Below, piece by piece: positions 45,512 through 54,659 of a DNA stretch of 64,000 nt. The first letter of the stretch is position 1. Each line of letters begins with the position of its first letter. A program made the position numbers and the translations under genes. A model generated the notes under the pieces. That model saw only the letters and a list, made by a program, of their open reading frames with translations. It was not told where the DNA came from and did not search any database. The DNA is from Antrihabitans cavernicola (GTDB taxonomy: Bacteria > Actinomycetota > Actinomycetes > Mycobacteriales > Mycobacteriaceae): the NCBI RefSeq assembly GCF_008297975.1, contig NZ_VLNY01000008.1, positions 163,767 to 227,766 on the forward strand, given 5' to 3'.

Positions 45512-46588
45512 CTACCGGGGTGCCTGGTCGGCGACGACGGCTTGATGGCTCTGGGGGAGGGCGTCCCACCACGTGCGACGAGCGTCGGTAGCGGACTTGT
45601 CGTCGAGTGCGCCGAACAGCCGCAGTCGAGACAAGCCACCATCGGGGTAGACGTCGAGGCGCAGGTGTGTTGCCGGAGCCGACGCGTCGAGAACGAAGCG
45701 GTGCCGAGTGTCCGGCTGCACAGCGGTGCGAGGCAGCAGATCCACCCAAGCGCTCGCGTCGGCGATATCGGCCGTGCGGGCGTCGACGGTGCTCAGGCTG
45801 ACCCAACCGGGTGCGTTGCCGACGTAGTAACTCGTGTCGACCTCCACATGCTTGGGCACGCCGGCAGCGGCGAGGGAGAACACGGCGAAGTCGTTGCCGC
45901 CGCCGCGTCGACGCGAGTTCTCCCAGCCCTCACCCATGTTGCGAGCGCGGCCCGGCAGGATGATGTTGGCGGGCGACGCGTAGAAGGCGTCGGAGCAGTC
46001 GACCAGTCGGCCGCCGTTCTCCGCGGCGAGCAAATCCACTGTGCCGCCGAGGAATCGGGGATCAGGCACAACTTCGCCGTGCACCCGCAACCGGGCGATG
46101 CCGCCATCCGGGTACATGCACAGGCGCACGTGCGTCCAGCGGTGCTTGTCGGTGACCTCGTAGGCGTTGGCGGTGTGACCCTCGGCCGGGGACTTGGCGA
46201 CGATGGTCTGCCAATCGGCCTTGAGGATTTCTTCGGGTGAGGGGTAGCCCTCGATGGACGCGGCCTCGACGGAGACGAAGGGCGGGTAGTTGCCCTTGAA
46301 GTACGCGGTGTCGACGATCACGCCATGGATGACGCCTGCTGCGCCGAGTCGGACGATGGCGTAGTCGTGGCCCTCGTCGCGACGGCGGCGGGTCTCCCAG
46401 CCGTCGTAGACCTTGCCCTTGTGGCCGAACTCGTTGGGATCGAAGTACGGGGCCGTTGCCTTGATGAGGTTCTCGCGCTCGGCGAACAGCTCGTCGTTGG
46501 CTGCGGATACGCTGCCACCGAGCGCACGGGACGCGAGGTCGGGCAGGGCGGCGAAGTCGGGCAAATTGGTGAGATCGGTAGTAGACAT
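45512..46588 (-). CDS. alc: Allantoicase
   Basis: 358 residues from the ATG at 46588, which shares a base with the glxK stop (TGATG); the frame is open far upstream inside glxK but those codons are not used. It splits allantoate to ureidoglycolate and urea. Two repeated jelly-roll domains with the allantoicase pattern are seen: KVYDGWETRRRRDEGHDYAIV / HVRLCMYPDGGIARLRVHG, then GEGWENSRRRGGGNDFAVF / LRLDVYPDGGLSRLRLFG. Urea release implies a urease or urea-carboxylase elsewhere. No ureidoglycolate lyase is visible. Confidence 0.93.
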   Translation of the reverse strand: MSTTDLTNLPDFAALPDLASRALGGSVSAANDELFAERENLIKATAPYFDPNEFGHKGKVYDGWETRRRRDEGHDYAIVRLGAAGVIHGVIVDTAYFKGNYPPFVSVEAASIEGYPSPEEILKADWQTIVAKSPAEGHTANAYEVTDKHRWTHVRLCMYPDGGIARLRVHGEVVPDPRFLGGTVDLLAAENGGRLVDCSDAFYASPANIILPGRARNMGEGWENSRRRGGGNDFAVFSLAAAGVPKHVEVDTSYYVGNAPGWVSLSTVDARTADIADASAWVDLLPRTAVQPDTRHRFVLDASAPATHLRLDVYPDGGLSRLRLFGALDDKSATDARRTWWDALPQSHQAVVADQAPR

Positions 46589-47727
46589 CATTCTCCTTGT
46601 GCGCTGAGTGTGGCGAGTTCGGACGCGGATACCGCGCGTCCGATCGTGCGAAGTAGTTCCGCCGCGTTGGCGATGGATCGATGGAGGTCGGGCTCCAGAT
46701 CCGCGAGGGCGTAGATGGCGGAAATTCCGGCGCCCTCCATGTGATGTGCATCGAGTTGGTTGCGTCCGCACACCGCGAGTACCGGGATGCCTGCGCTGCG
46801 CGCTGCATTGGCGACACCGATGGGTGCCTTGCCGTGCAGGCTCTGCTCGTCCAGCGAGCCCTCGCCGATGATGACGAGGTCCGCACCGTCGAGACGACGC
46901 TGGAAGTCGATCAGTTCCAGGACGGTCTCGATGCCCGGTCGGACGGTGGCGCCGAGCACCGACATTGCACCGAAGGCCGTTCCGCCTGCGGCGCCTGCGC
47001 CCGGGGTGCGGCTGTCGTCGCGACCGGTAGCGGCTCGTACCACCTGTGCCCACTGAGTCATCGCATCCTCCAACGCCACCAAGTCTGCTCCGGTGGCGCC
47101 CTTCTGTGGGCCGTACACCGCGGTTGCACCGTGCGGTCCGAGAAGGGAGTTGTCGACGTCGCACGCGAGGACGAACTGGGTCTCGCGTACCGCTGGATGC
47201 AGCCCGCTCAGGTCCACGCTTCGTGCCGAGCGAAGTGGACCCCCTCCGAGGGCGACGACGTCGCCCCCGGAGTCGAGGATTCTGACACCGAGAGCCTGCA
47301 GTAGACCTGCCGCGCCGTCGGTGGATGCACTGCCGCCCAGGCCGACGATGATCTCGCGGGCTCCGTGGTCGAGAGCGTGCCCGATCACGGTGCCGAGGCC
47401 GAACGTGCTGGCGCCCAATGGATTCAGTTCGTCACCCAGGATGGTCAAACCGACCGCGGAGGCGAGCTCCACGACGGCGGCCGAACCGCGCACCGCGTAG
47501 GTGGTGGTGACCGGCTGACCGGTCGGCCCTGTGGTGTCCACCGTGATCTCGGACCAGCCGGCGGCGACGGCGGCGGCAACCGTTCCGTCGCCACCGTCTG
47601 CCACCGGTGCACACGTGACGTCCCACTCGGGGTTGCCGGAGGTCAGGCCGTCGGCAATGGCCGTCGCGACCTCGGCGGCCGTGAGCGAACCCTTGAACTT
47701 GTCTGGTGCTACCAACACGTGTGTCAT
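46588..47727 (-). CDS. glxK: Glycerate kinase (GarK/GlxK type)
   Basis: 379 residues, ATP-dependent phosphorylation of D-glycerate to 2-phosphoglycerate. The family start VLVAPDKFKGSLTAAEVATAIADGL is intact, followed by CAPVADGGDGTVAAAVAAG and IVGLGGSASTDGAAGLLQALG, and GADLVIIGEGSLDEQS. It is the exit of the glyoxylate route to glycolysis. It begins four bases after gcl and overlaps alc by a base. Confidence 0.95.
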   Translation of the reverse strand: MTHVLVAPDKFKGSLTAAEVATAIADGLTSGNPEWDVTCAPVADGGDGTVAAAVAAGWSEITVDTTGPTGQPVTTTYAVRGSAAVVELASAVGLTILGDELNPLGASTFGLGTVIGHALDHGAREIIVGLGGSASTDGAAGLLQALGVRILDSGGDVVALGGGPLRSARSVDLSGLHPAVRETQFVLACDVDNSLLGPHGATAVYGPQKGATGADLVALEDAMTQWAQVVRAATGRDDSRTPGAGAAGGTAFGAMSVLGATVRPGIETVLELIDFQRRLDGADLVIIGEGSLDEQSLHGKAPIGVANAARSAGIPVLAVCGRNQLDAHHMEGAGISAIYALADLEPDLHRSIANAAELLRTIGRAVSASELATLSAQGE

Positions 47728-47731
47728 GTCT

Positions 47732-49537
47732 CTAGTCCAGCAGCATGAGAGCGGTCGGTGCGTGCTCCCAGGTTTCGGCCAGGTCTTCGAACTCGGCGAC
47801 GTTGTCGATCTCGGTACCCATCGAGATGTTGGTGACGCGCTCGAGGATGACCTCGACCACCACGGGCACCTTGTGCTCGGTTGCCAGCTGGCGAGCCTTC
47901 TCCAGTGCGCCTGCGATCTCGTCGGGTTCGGTGACGCGCAATGCCTTGCAGCCGAGACCCTCGACGACCTTCACGTGATCGACGCCGTAGCCCTTGGGGG
48001 CGGCGGGCAGCGTCTCGTGAGCAACAGTCTCTTCGCTGTTGATGTTGTCGAAGCCCAGTTGGACGCAGAAGTCCATGTCGAACGCGCGCTGCGCCTGCCG
48101 GATCAGTCCGAGGTACGAGTTGTTCACCAGCACATGGACATACGGCAGATTGAACTGCGCACCGACGGCCAGCTCTTCGATCATGAACTGGAAGTCGTAG
48201 TCGCCGGACAGTGCAACCACCTGCGTATTGGGTTCTGCTGCAACCACTCCCAACGTCGCGGGGATGGTCCAGCCCAGTGGGCCCGCCTGACCGCAGTTGA
48301 TCCAGTTGCGTTCCTTGTACACGTGCAGGAACTGGCCGCCCGCGATCTGCGAAAGTCCGATGGTGGAAACGTAGCGGGTGTCGCGACCGAAGACCTTGTT
48401 CATCTCCTCGTACACGCGCTGCGGCTTGACCGGAACGTTGTCGAAGTGGGTCTTGCGCTGCATGGTGCGCTTGCGGGTAGCACAGTCTTCGACCCACGTT
48501 GCGCGATCCGGAAGGGTGCCTGCGGCCTTGCGCTCCTTGGCGATCGCGACGAACTGCTCCAATGCGGCCTTCGCGTCGGACACGATGCCGTAGTCGGGTG
48601 CGAAGACGCGGCCGATCTGGGTGGGCTCGATGTCGACGTGCACGAACTTGCGGCCCTTGGTGTAGGTGTCCAGTCCGCCGGTGTGGCGGTTGGCCCACCG
48701 GTTGCCGATGCCGAGGACGAAGTCCGATGCCAGCATCGACGCGTTGCCGTAGCGGTGCGCAGTCTGCAGACCGACCATGCCCGCTGCCAACCGGTGGTCG
48801 TCGGGGATGATGCCCCAACCCATCAGCGTCGGGATGACAGGCACATCCAGCAGCTCGGCCAGCTCGACCAGCAGATCGGATGCGTCGGCGTTGATGATGC
48901 CGCCGCCGGCCACGATCAGCGGGCGCTCGGAGGCGGAGAGCATGTCGAGTGCCTTCTCGGCCTGCGCACGCGAGGCGGCGGGCTTGTAGACCGGCAGCGA
49001 CTGGTAGGTGTCGGGATCGAACTCGATCTCGGCAAGCTGGACGTCGATCGGCAGGTCGATCAGGACGGGACCGGGCCGACCGGAGCGCATCAGGTGGAAG
49101 GCCTGGGCAAACGCGCCGGGCACCTGGGCCGGCTCCAGCACGGTCATGGCCATCTTGGTGACAGGACCCGCGATCGCGGCGATGTCGACAGCCTGGAAGT
49201 CTTCCTTGTGGAGGCGGGCCACCGGCGCCTGGCCGGTGATCGCCAGGATCGGAATCGAGTCCGCCATAGCCGAATACAGTCCGGTAATCATGTCGGTGCC
49301 TGCCGGGCCGGAGGTGCCGATGCACACACCGATGTTGCCTGCCTTGGCGCGGGTGAAGCCCTCCGCCATGTGCGAGGCACCCTCGACGTGGCGGGCGAGC
49401 ACGTGCTTGATGCCGCCGTGCTTGCGCATCGCTGCGTAGAACGGGTTGATCGCCGCACCGGGCAGACCGAAGGCCTGTGTTGCGCCTTCCAGTTCCAGAA
49501 TCTTCACCGCTGCGTCAGCGGCCTTCATGCGTGGCAT
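47732..49537 (-). CDS. gcl: Glyoxylate carboligase
   Basis: 601 residues; condenses two glyoxylates to tartronate semialdehyde and CO2 with ThDP, FAD and Mg. N-terminal domain [25 protein letters not shown], then [13 protein letters not shown], where the almost invariant ThDP-activating Glu of the acetolactate-synthase family is replaced by Val, the trait of true Gcl enzymes. The C-terminal ThDP motif begins [16 protein letters not shown] and ends at NNSYLGL. Middle gene of the ureide operon. The cluster makes the product for GlxR. Confidence 0.95.
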   Translation of the reverse strand: MPRMKAADAAVKILELEGATQAFGLPGAAINPFYAAMRKHGGIKHVLARHVEGASHMAEGFTRAKAGNIGVCIGTSGPAGTDMITGLYSAMADSIPILAITGQAPVARLHKEDFQAVDIAAIAGPVTKMAMTVLEPAQVPGAFAQAFHLMRSGRPGPVLIDLPIDVQLAEIEFDPDTYQSLPVYKPAASRAQAEKALDMLSASERPLIVAGGGIINADASDLLVELAELLDVPVIPTLMGWGIIPDDHRLAAGMVGLQTAHRYGNASMLASDFVLGIGNRWANRHTGGLDTYTKGRKFVHVDIEPTQIGRVFAPDYGIVSDAKAALEQFVAIAKERKAAGTLPDRATWVEDCATRKRTMQRKTHFDNVPVKPQRVYEEMNKVFGRDTRYVSTIGLSQIAGGQFLHVYKERNWINCGQAGPLGWTIPATLGVVAAEPNTQVVALSGDYDFQFMIEELAVGAQFNLPYVHVLVNNSYLGLIRQAQRAFDMDFCVQLGFDNINSEETVAHETLPAAPKGYGVDHVKVVEGLGCKALRVTEPDEIAGALEKARQLATEHKVPVVVEVILERVTNISMGTEIDNVAEFEDLAETWEHAPTALMLLD

Positions 49538-49573
49538 GTCATGTCTCTTTTCGGTACAAAGTTCGCGAGTCGA

Positions 49574-50458
49574 TTATTCGGACGTGCGGCCGGAGAGCCG
49601 TTCCACACCGCGGAACAGACCCGAATGGTCCAGTCCACCATCACCATTGGCGCGAGCCGAGGCCATCAGCTGCGCGAGCACTGCGCCGAGCGGAATCACG
49701 ACGCCGGCTTCGCGGGCCGCGGACGTGACGATCCCGAGGTCCTTGTGGTGCAGGTCGATACGGAATCCGGGATCGAAGGATCGGTCCAGCATCTTCTGGG
49801 CCTTCTGGTTCAGCACAGCCGATCCGGCCAAGCCGCCACCGAGTACCTCCACGGCTGCCGCAGTGTCGACGCCGTATGCCTCCAGGAAGACGATTGCTTC
49901 CGCGAGGACCTGGATGTTGGCTGCCACGATCAGCTGATTCGCTGCCTTGACCGTCTGGCCGGAGCCGTTCGGGCCAACGTGCACAACGGTTTTGCCGACG
50001 GCGTCGAGGATCGGCTTGGCCGCCTCGAAGTCTTCCGCGGTGCCGCCGACCATGATCGACAGCGCGGCGTTCTTCGCGCCGGCCTCGCCACCCGAGACGG
50101 GGGCGTCGATCATGCGGAATCCCTTGTCGGTGGCTTGCTCGGCCAGCGTGGTGGTGACGTCCGGCCGGATGCTGGAGAAGTCGATGATCAGCGTGCCTGC
50201 CGCTGCCGTGTCGAACACGCCACCCTCGTCGGTCAGTACAGACGTCACGTCGGGTGAGTCCGGAACCATGATTGCGACGACGTCGGCTGCGGCGATAGCC
50301 TCGGCAGCGGAGTCTGCTGCGGTGCCGCCTGCTGCGACGAGATCGGCTGTGCGATCGGGCGTGTGGTTGTAGCCGATCACCTTGTGGCCGGCGTTCTGGA
50401 GATGGACTGCCATGGGGCTGCCCATGATGCCCAGTCCGATGAATGCGATTGTGCTCAT
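49574..50458 (-). CDS. glxR: 2-hydroxy-3-oxopropionate (tartronate semialdehyde) reductase
   Basis: 294 residues from the ATG at 50458. NAD(P)H-dependent reduction of tartronate semialdehyde to D-glycerate. Beta-hydroxyacid dehydrogenase features: Rossmann FIGLGIMGSPMA, substrate loop DAPVSGGEAGA, catalytic Lys in SGQTVKAANQLIVAAN, and the C-terminal FRIDLHHKDLGI. It stands between gcl and hyi in the leftward operon, as in E. coli glx/gar clusters. Confidence 0.93.
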   Translation of the reverse strand: MSTIAFIGLGIMGSPMAVHLQNAGHKVIGYNHTPDRTADLVAAGGTAADSAAEAIAAADVVAIMVPDSPDVTSVLTDEGGVFDTAAAGTLIIDFSSIRPDVTTTLAEQATDKGFRMIDAPVSGGEAGAKNAALSIMVGGTAEDFEAAKPILDAVGKTVVHVGPNGSGQTVKAANQLIVAANIQVLAEAIVFLEAYGVDTAAAVEVLGGGLAGSAVLNQKAQKMLDRSFDPGFRIDLHHKDLGIVTSAAREAGVVIPLGAVLAQLMASARANGDGGLDHSGLFRGVERLSGRTSE

Positions 50459-50490
50459 TGGTTTTCCTCGAATCGTGTTGTGGGGCTGGT

Positions 50491-51303
50491 TTATTTGCTC
50501 GAGCGCTGCTCGCGCGGCAGCCAGTCGAAGGTGTCGGGGCGGGTGGCCTTGTACTCGAGGCCGATGTAGCCGGTGTAGCCGTGGCCCGCGATCTGCTTCA
50601 GGTAGCCGGGGATGTCGAGCGTTCCGGTACCCGGCTCGCCACGGCCCGGTGCGTCCGCGATCTGGACGTGGCCGATCAGGCCTGCGTAGTTGTCGATCGC
50701 CGCGGCGACATCGTCGCCGTTGACCTGGAGGTGGAAGAGGTCCGCGAGCAGGCGAAGGGAATCGACGCTGTGCTCCGTCTTGACCCGCTCGATGACGGCG
50801 ACGGCGTCGGCGGCCAGCTTCAGTGGGTAGGCCGGCGTGCCGCTGACCGGCTCGATGAGTACGACAGCGCCGATGCGGTCGGCCGCCTTGCCTGCCAGTG
50901 CGAGGTTCTCGGTTGCCGTTGCGTCCTGCTCGTCGGCCGATACGCCGTCGATGCGGTTTCCGTAGAGAGCATTGAATGCCTTGGTGCCCAAGCGTTCTCC
51001 GATGCCGACGGCAATGTCGATGTTGTCGCGGAAGGCCGCGACCTGTGCGGGATCCGACAGCAGACCGCGGTCGCCTGCCGGCATGTTGCCCGCAGCGAAG
51101 TTGAGCCCTGTCAGCTGCACGCCCGCGCTCTCTACCGCGGCGACGAAGGCGTCGACATCCGCGTCCTTCGGTGTTGCGGTGTCGAACGGCCACCAGAACT
51201 CGACGGCGTCGAAGCCGGCGTCCCGTGCGGCCTGCGGGCGCTCCAACAGCGGAATGTCGGTGAGCAGAATCGAGCAGTTCAAGGTGTACGGGTTGGCGTT
51301 CAT
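50491..51303 (-). CDS. hyi: Hydroxypyruvate isomerase
   Basis: 270 residues, xylose-isomerase-like TIM barrel. It interconverts hydroxypyruvate and tartronate semialdehyde. Visible: FDAVEFWWPF, LTGLNFAAGNMPAGDRGL, VLIEPVSGTPAYPL with metal-binding Glu, LLADLFHLQVNGDD, HVQIADAPGRGEPGTG and GYIGLEYKA with the second catalytic Glu. The GTG/ATG at 51303 is followed by MNANPYTLNCSILLTD. Second gene of the operon after the AtzF-C-like gene. Confidence 0.93.
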   Translation of the reverse strand: MNANPYTLNCSILLTDIPLLERPQAARDAGFDAVEFWWPFDTATPKDADVDAFVAAVESAGVQLTGLNFAAGNMPAGDRGLLSDPAQVAAFRDNIDIAVGIGERLGTKAFNALYGNRIDGVSADEQDATATENLALAGKAADRIGAVVLIEPVSGTPAYPLKLAADAVAVIERVKTEHSVDSLRLLADLFHLQVNGDDVAAAIDNYAGLIGHVQIADAPGRGEPGTGTLDIPGYLKQIAGHGYTGYIGLEYKATRPDTFDWLPREQRSSK

Positions 51304-51349
51304 CGACGTCTTCCTTCGGATTCTCGAGGCGGTTGGTACTGCGGCGCGA

Positions 51350-51757
51350 TCAGGAGACGGCTGCGTCGTCGGGCTGCGACAGTCCGCGGTACTTTCGCCA
51401 GCCGCCCTGATCGGTGATCTCGGTGAGCTGGTCGGCGATGCCGTCGACCAAGCCGGGACGAAGGCCGACGGCGAGAACGGAGCGACCGTCTTCGAGCTGG
51501 ATGACAGTGAGCTCGAGTTCTGCGGGCTCTTCGGGGAGGAAGTCGGTACGGATGTCCTGCATCGGGACGTCGTAGAGCTCGCCTTCGATAGCAGCGCCGC
51601 CGGACTCGGTCAGCAGCAGTGCCGGGAACTCGTCACGCACAGAGAAGAAGCGGTAGATGGGTGCGGTGCGTACCTGGCCGACAAAGGGATGTGCCGAGAC
51701 GTTGTGGTGGAGGTTTCCGCCTCGCATCGCTCCGCCGTTGCAAAAAAGTTCTGCCAT
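51350..51757 (-). CDS. Stand-alone allophanate-hydrolase C-terminal-like domain protein
   Basis: 135 residues from the ATG at 51757 (AAGGAG upstream). It matches in pattern the C-terminal domain of AtzF/allophanate hydrolase, a gamma-glutamylcyclotransferase-like fold: LFCNGGAMRGGNLHHNV, VRTAPIYRFFSVRDEFPALL, GELYDVP, and PAELELTVIQLEDGRSVLAV. In AtzF this domain removes CO2 from N-carboxyurea-type intermediates. It is the first gene of the ureide operon; no amidase half accompanies it. Candidate for the missing ureidoglycolate step or a urea-related step, by location only. Confidence 0.78.
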   Translation of the reverse strand: MAELFCNGGAMRGGNLHHNVSAHPFVGQVRTAPIYRFFSVRDEFPALLLTESGGAAIEGELYDVPMQDIRTDFLPEEPAELELTVIQLEDGRSVLAVGLRPGLVDGIADQLTEITDQGGWRKYRGLSQPDDAAVS

Positions 51758-51819
51758 TTGTCGACTCCTTCTTCAGTCAGATTCCGAGGCCGAATCTTCG
51801 GCGGCTCGTGTTCTCAATA

Positions 51820-51855
51820 TTTCGTATTGCGGAAGATCTATTCCGTTGTGTGAAC
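51820..51855. promoter_or_regulatory. Two IclR-type half-degenerate sites near the ureide operon promoter
   Basis: Site 51820-51834 reads, on the minus strand, TTCCGCAATACGAAA; 51841-51855 reads TTCCGTTGTGTGAAC. Both fit TTCCRC-N3-RYGGAA with one to four mismatches and lie 63-100 bases before the operon start. Confidence 0.5.
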
Positions 51856-51936
51856 AAAGTTAGCGGTATCACACCGTCGATGTCAAGGGCGTGGACCCCA
51901 AAGCGCACGAACCGCTCTCGTTTTGCGAAATTATTA

Positions 51937-51951
51937 TTTCGTTCAGCGGAA
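51937..51951. promoter_or_regulatory. IclR-type site, central intergenic
   Basis: Minus-strand reading TTCCGCTGAACGAAA; fits the same TTCCRC-N3-RYGGAA pattern with one mismatch. Confidence 0.5.
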
Positions 51952-52198
51952 AAATGAGACGTGGTTCGCAGGGATCCACGGTAGGCGATTATCGCCTCCT
52001 CGAAGAGCTCGCTGAGTACTCTGAACTGCAACGATAACCCCGTCCCGATGTGGTTGGGGGGGCCGATTGCCTTGCTGATTCGAGGTTCTCGAGGATGGCC
52101 GCCGTTGCCGTGCGAAGCCGCAACCGGCCCGCCGACGTCGATCTGGGACTTGACGTGACCCGGAACACAGCGCACACTTTCGCTAAACGAGAAACTAC

Positions 52199-52213
52199 TT
52201 CCACAATACGGAA
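52199..52213. promoter_or_regulatory. IclR-type site upstream of the NCS1 transporter
   Basis: TTCCACAATACGGAA, a full match to the consensus, 75 bases before the NCS1 start. A more diffuse, similar dyad is at about 52178-52194. Confidence 0.65.
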
Positions 52214-52287
52214 TTAACGCCGACAGAGAGTAGTTGATCGCACAGTCGAACACCCGAACACAGCCAGTCCACTTCGAGGAGCACGAG

Positions 52288-53841
52288 ATGCAGTTGTCAG
52301 ACCAAGCCGCACCGGGAGTCGAGTCCAGCCCTCCGCCGGACCACCAGTCGATTCGGCATCAGGTGCCCGCAAACGTGGAGGCAGGCGCAAGCATGCTTTC
52401 GGTCAGTGAGCGGCTCTACAACCTCGACCTGGCGCCGGCCAAGATCGAAGGCCGCCGCTGGACCGCGTACAGCATCTTCACGCTGTGGGCCAACGACGTA
52501 CACAGCCTCGGCAACTACGGATTTGCCCTCGGCCTGTTCGCTCTCGGGCTCGGTGGCTGGCAGATCCTGCTTGCGCTGGGCATCGGTGCAGCCTTCCTCT
52601 TCGTGCTCCTGACCTTCTCCGGGTTCATGGGCCACAAGACGGGCGTTCCGTTCCCCGTCATGAGTCGCATCTCGTTCGGCGTACGCGGAGCACAGATTCC
52701 GGCCCTCATCCGCGGCGGCGTCGCCGTCGTCTGGTTCGGAATCCAGACCTACCTCGCCTCGCTGGTCCTCCGCGTCCTGCTGATCGCGCTCTTCCCCGGT
52801 TTGCAGAACATAGACAACAACTCGATCCTCGGACTGTCGACCCTCGGCTGGTTGACCTTTGCCGCCCTGTGGGTTGTGCAGACCTACATCGTCCAGCACG
52901 GCATGGACATGATTCGTAAGTACGAGGCCTTCGCCGGACCGGTCATCCTCATCACCATGCTCTCGCTGGCGATCTGGACGGTCACCAAGGCCGGCGGTTC
53001 GATCGCCTGGTCCACCGACCACCAGCTCCAGGGTGGCGCGATGTGGCGCGAGATCTTTGCCGGTGGCGCGCTCTGGGTTTCGGTCTATGCGACATTCGTT
53101 CTCAACTTCTGCGACTTCACCCGCGGCTCGAAGAGTCGTAAGTCGATCATCAAGGGCAACTTCTGGGGCATCCCGATCAACACGCTCTTCTTCGGCGTCA
53201 TCGTCGTGGCGATGGCCGGTGGCCAGTTCAAGATCGACGGCACCGTGATCGGCAGCCCCGCCGACATCGTCAAGGCGGTTCCGAACACGTTCCTGCTGGT
53301 GATCGCATCGCTGGCCCTGCTGCTGCTGACCGTCGCTGTCAACCTGATGGCCAACTTCGTCGCCCCTATCTACGCGCTCACCAACCTGTTCCCCAAGAAG
53401 CTCAACTTCGCTCGTGCAGGCCTGATCAGCGCCGTCATCGGCTTCGTCATCCTCCCGTGGAACCTCTACAACAACCCGAACGTGATCGTGTACTTCCTGG
53501 GTGGCCTCGGCGCCCTGCTCGGACCGCTGTTCGGCGTCATCATCATCGACTACTGGCTCCTGCGCCACAGCAAGATCGACGTCCCCGCGCTCTACACCGA
53601 GGACCCGACCGGCTGCTACTACTACAAGAACGGCATCAACCCGCGCGCCATCGCAGCGTTCATCCCGGCTGCTGCTCTGTCGCTGCTCATCGCGTTCCTT
53701 CCCGCGCTCAACTCGGTGTCGTCCTTCTCCTGGTTCTTCGGAGCAGGTATCGCCGCCTTGGTCTACTACGTCATCGGCGACCGCAGCGCCGCCTTCGAAG
53801 ACGTGTCGGGTGAGCCCATCGCGGTCGAGAGCGTGCACTGA
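52288..53841 (+). CDS. NCS1-family nucleobase/allantoin:cation symporter
   Basis: 517 residues from the ATG at 52288 (GAGGAG upstream), about 12 spans. The family opening SERLYNLDLAPAKIEGRRWT... then SIFTLWANDVHSLGNYGFALGLF, FPVMSRISFGVRG, and FNFCDFTRG-type motif (VLNFCDFTRGSKS) identify a NCS1 (PucI/Mhp1-like) transporter. Context makes allantoin the likeliest substrate, but purines, uracil or hydantoin are not excluded. First gene of the rightward unit; its stop overlaps the racemase start (TGATG). Confidence 0.92.
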   Translation: MQLSDQAAPGVESSPPPDHQSIRHQVPANVEAGASMLSVSERLYNLDLAPAKIEGRRWTAYSIFTLWANDVHSLGNYGFALGLFALGLGGWQILLALGIGAAFLFVLLTFSGFMGHKTGVPFPVMSRISFGVRGAQIPALIRGGVAVVWFGIQTYLASLVLRVLLIALFPGLQNIDNNSILGLSTLGWLTFAALWVVQTYIVQHGMDMIRKYEAFAGPVILITMLSLAIWTVTKAGGSIAWSTDHQLQGGAMWREIFAGGALWVSVYATFVLNFCDFTRGSKSRKSIIKGNFWGIPINTLFFGVIVVAMAGGQFKIDGTVIGSPADIVKAVPNTFLLVIASLALLLLTVAVNLMANFVAPIYALTNLFPKKLNFARAGLISAVIGFVILPWNLYNNPNVIVYFLGGLGALLGPLFGVIIIDYWLLRHSKIDVPALYTEDPTGCYYYKNGINPRAIAAFIPAAALSLLIAFLPALNSVSSFSWFFGAGIAALVYYVIGDRSAAFEDVSGEPIAVESVH

Positions 53842-54560
53842 TGCGCATCCTCGTCGTCAATGTGAACACCACCCAGTCCATGACCGACTCGATAGGACGC
53901 CAGGCCTCGGCCGTAGCGTCTCCCGGTACCGAGATCGTCGCGCTGACACCGCTTTTCGGAGCGGACTCGTGTGAAGGCAACTACGAGAGCTACCTCGCGG
54001 CCATCGCCGTCATGGAGACCGTTCGCGCCTACACCGAACCGTTCGACGCGGTGATCCAAGCCGGTTACGGCGAGCACGGCCGTGAGGGACTCCAGGAATT
54101 GCTGGACGTTCCGGTGGTCGACATAACCGATGCTGCGGCCAGCACCGCGATGTTCCTCGGCCACAAGTACTCGGTGGTGACCACCCTGGATCGGGCGGTT
54201 CCGCTGATCGAGGACCGGCTCGAGCTGGGCGGACTGGACGCGCGTTGTGCGTCCGTTCGGGCAAGCGGCCTCGGGGTGCTCGAGCTCGAAGAGGACCCCG
54301 CTCGTGCGGTCGCCGCCATCGTCGATCAGGCCGAGCAGGCTGTGACGCAGGACAAGGCCGAGGTGATCGTGCTCGGGTGCGGTGGCATGGCCGGCCTGGA
54401 CGCGGCGGTGCGAGAACGGGCAGGCGTCCCCGTAGTGGACGGCGTCGCGGCAGCCGTCACGATCGCCGAAGGGCTGGTCAGGCAGGGTTTGACCACGTCG
54501 AAGGTGCGCACGTACGCAACCCCGCGACCGAAGAAATTCAAGAACTGGCCGCCGGCCTGA
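53841..54560 (+). CDS. Asp/Glu/hydantoin racemase superfamily protein with one catalytic Cys
   Basis: 239 residues, two-domain racemase fold: VVNVNTTQSMTDSIG start, GEHGREGLQELLDVPVVDITDAAAS, and VLGCGGMAGLDAAV. Position and coupling to the NCS1 gene suggest an allantoin/hydantoin racemase supplying the S-isomer to AllB. However, such enzymes use two Cys (about 76 and 181 in HyuE). Here the first position is Gly75 (AGYGEHG) and only Cys180 is kept, the arrangement of arylmalonate decarboxylase-like members. So it may not be a classical racemase. Confidence 0.8.
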   Translation: MRILVVNVNTTQSMTDSIGRQASAVASPGTEIVALTPLFGADSCEGNYESYLAAIAVMETVRAYTEPFDAVIQAGYGEHGREGLQELLDVPVVDITDAAASTAMFLGHKYSVVTTLDRAVPLIEDRLELGGLDARCASVRASGLGVLELEEDPARAVAAIVDQAEQAVTQDKAEVIVLGCGGMAGLDAAVRERAGVPVVDGVAAAVTIAEGLVRQGLTTSKVRTYATPRPKKFKNWPPA

Positions 54561-54592
54561 TCGGACAACTTTATCGGCTTACGATCCAAAGT

Positions 54593-54607
54593 TTCCGCTT
54601 TGTGGAA
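54593..54607. promoter_or_regulatory. IclR-type site before the IclR gene
   Basis: TTCCGCTTTGTGGAA, full dyad, 33 bases after the racemase stop and 53 before the IclR ATG, so the regulator gene has its own promoter and probably regulates itself. Confidence 0.7.
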
Positions 54608-54659
54608 TAGTGCTTGGTAGTACCGCGAGAACGGTCGAGTCGGAAAGTAGGGGAATCCC

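Larger units (their letters stand above)
51758..52287. other. Divergent regulatory region of the ureide island
   Basis: 530 bases between the leftward operon start (51757) and the NCS1 gene (52288), with no supportable gene. It contains several related 15-bp IclR-type dyads (51820-51834, 51841-51855, 51937-51951, 52199-52213) and AT-rich stretches such as 51928-51945, consistent with two divergent promoters. Confidence 0.7.

Noticed and set aside
47531..50257. 908-codon open frame antisense to gcl and glxR
   Set aside because: Shadow of two well-supported enzyme genes; low-complexity Asp/Arg/His/Val product without motif or ribosome site.
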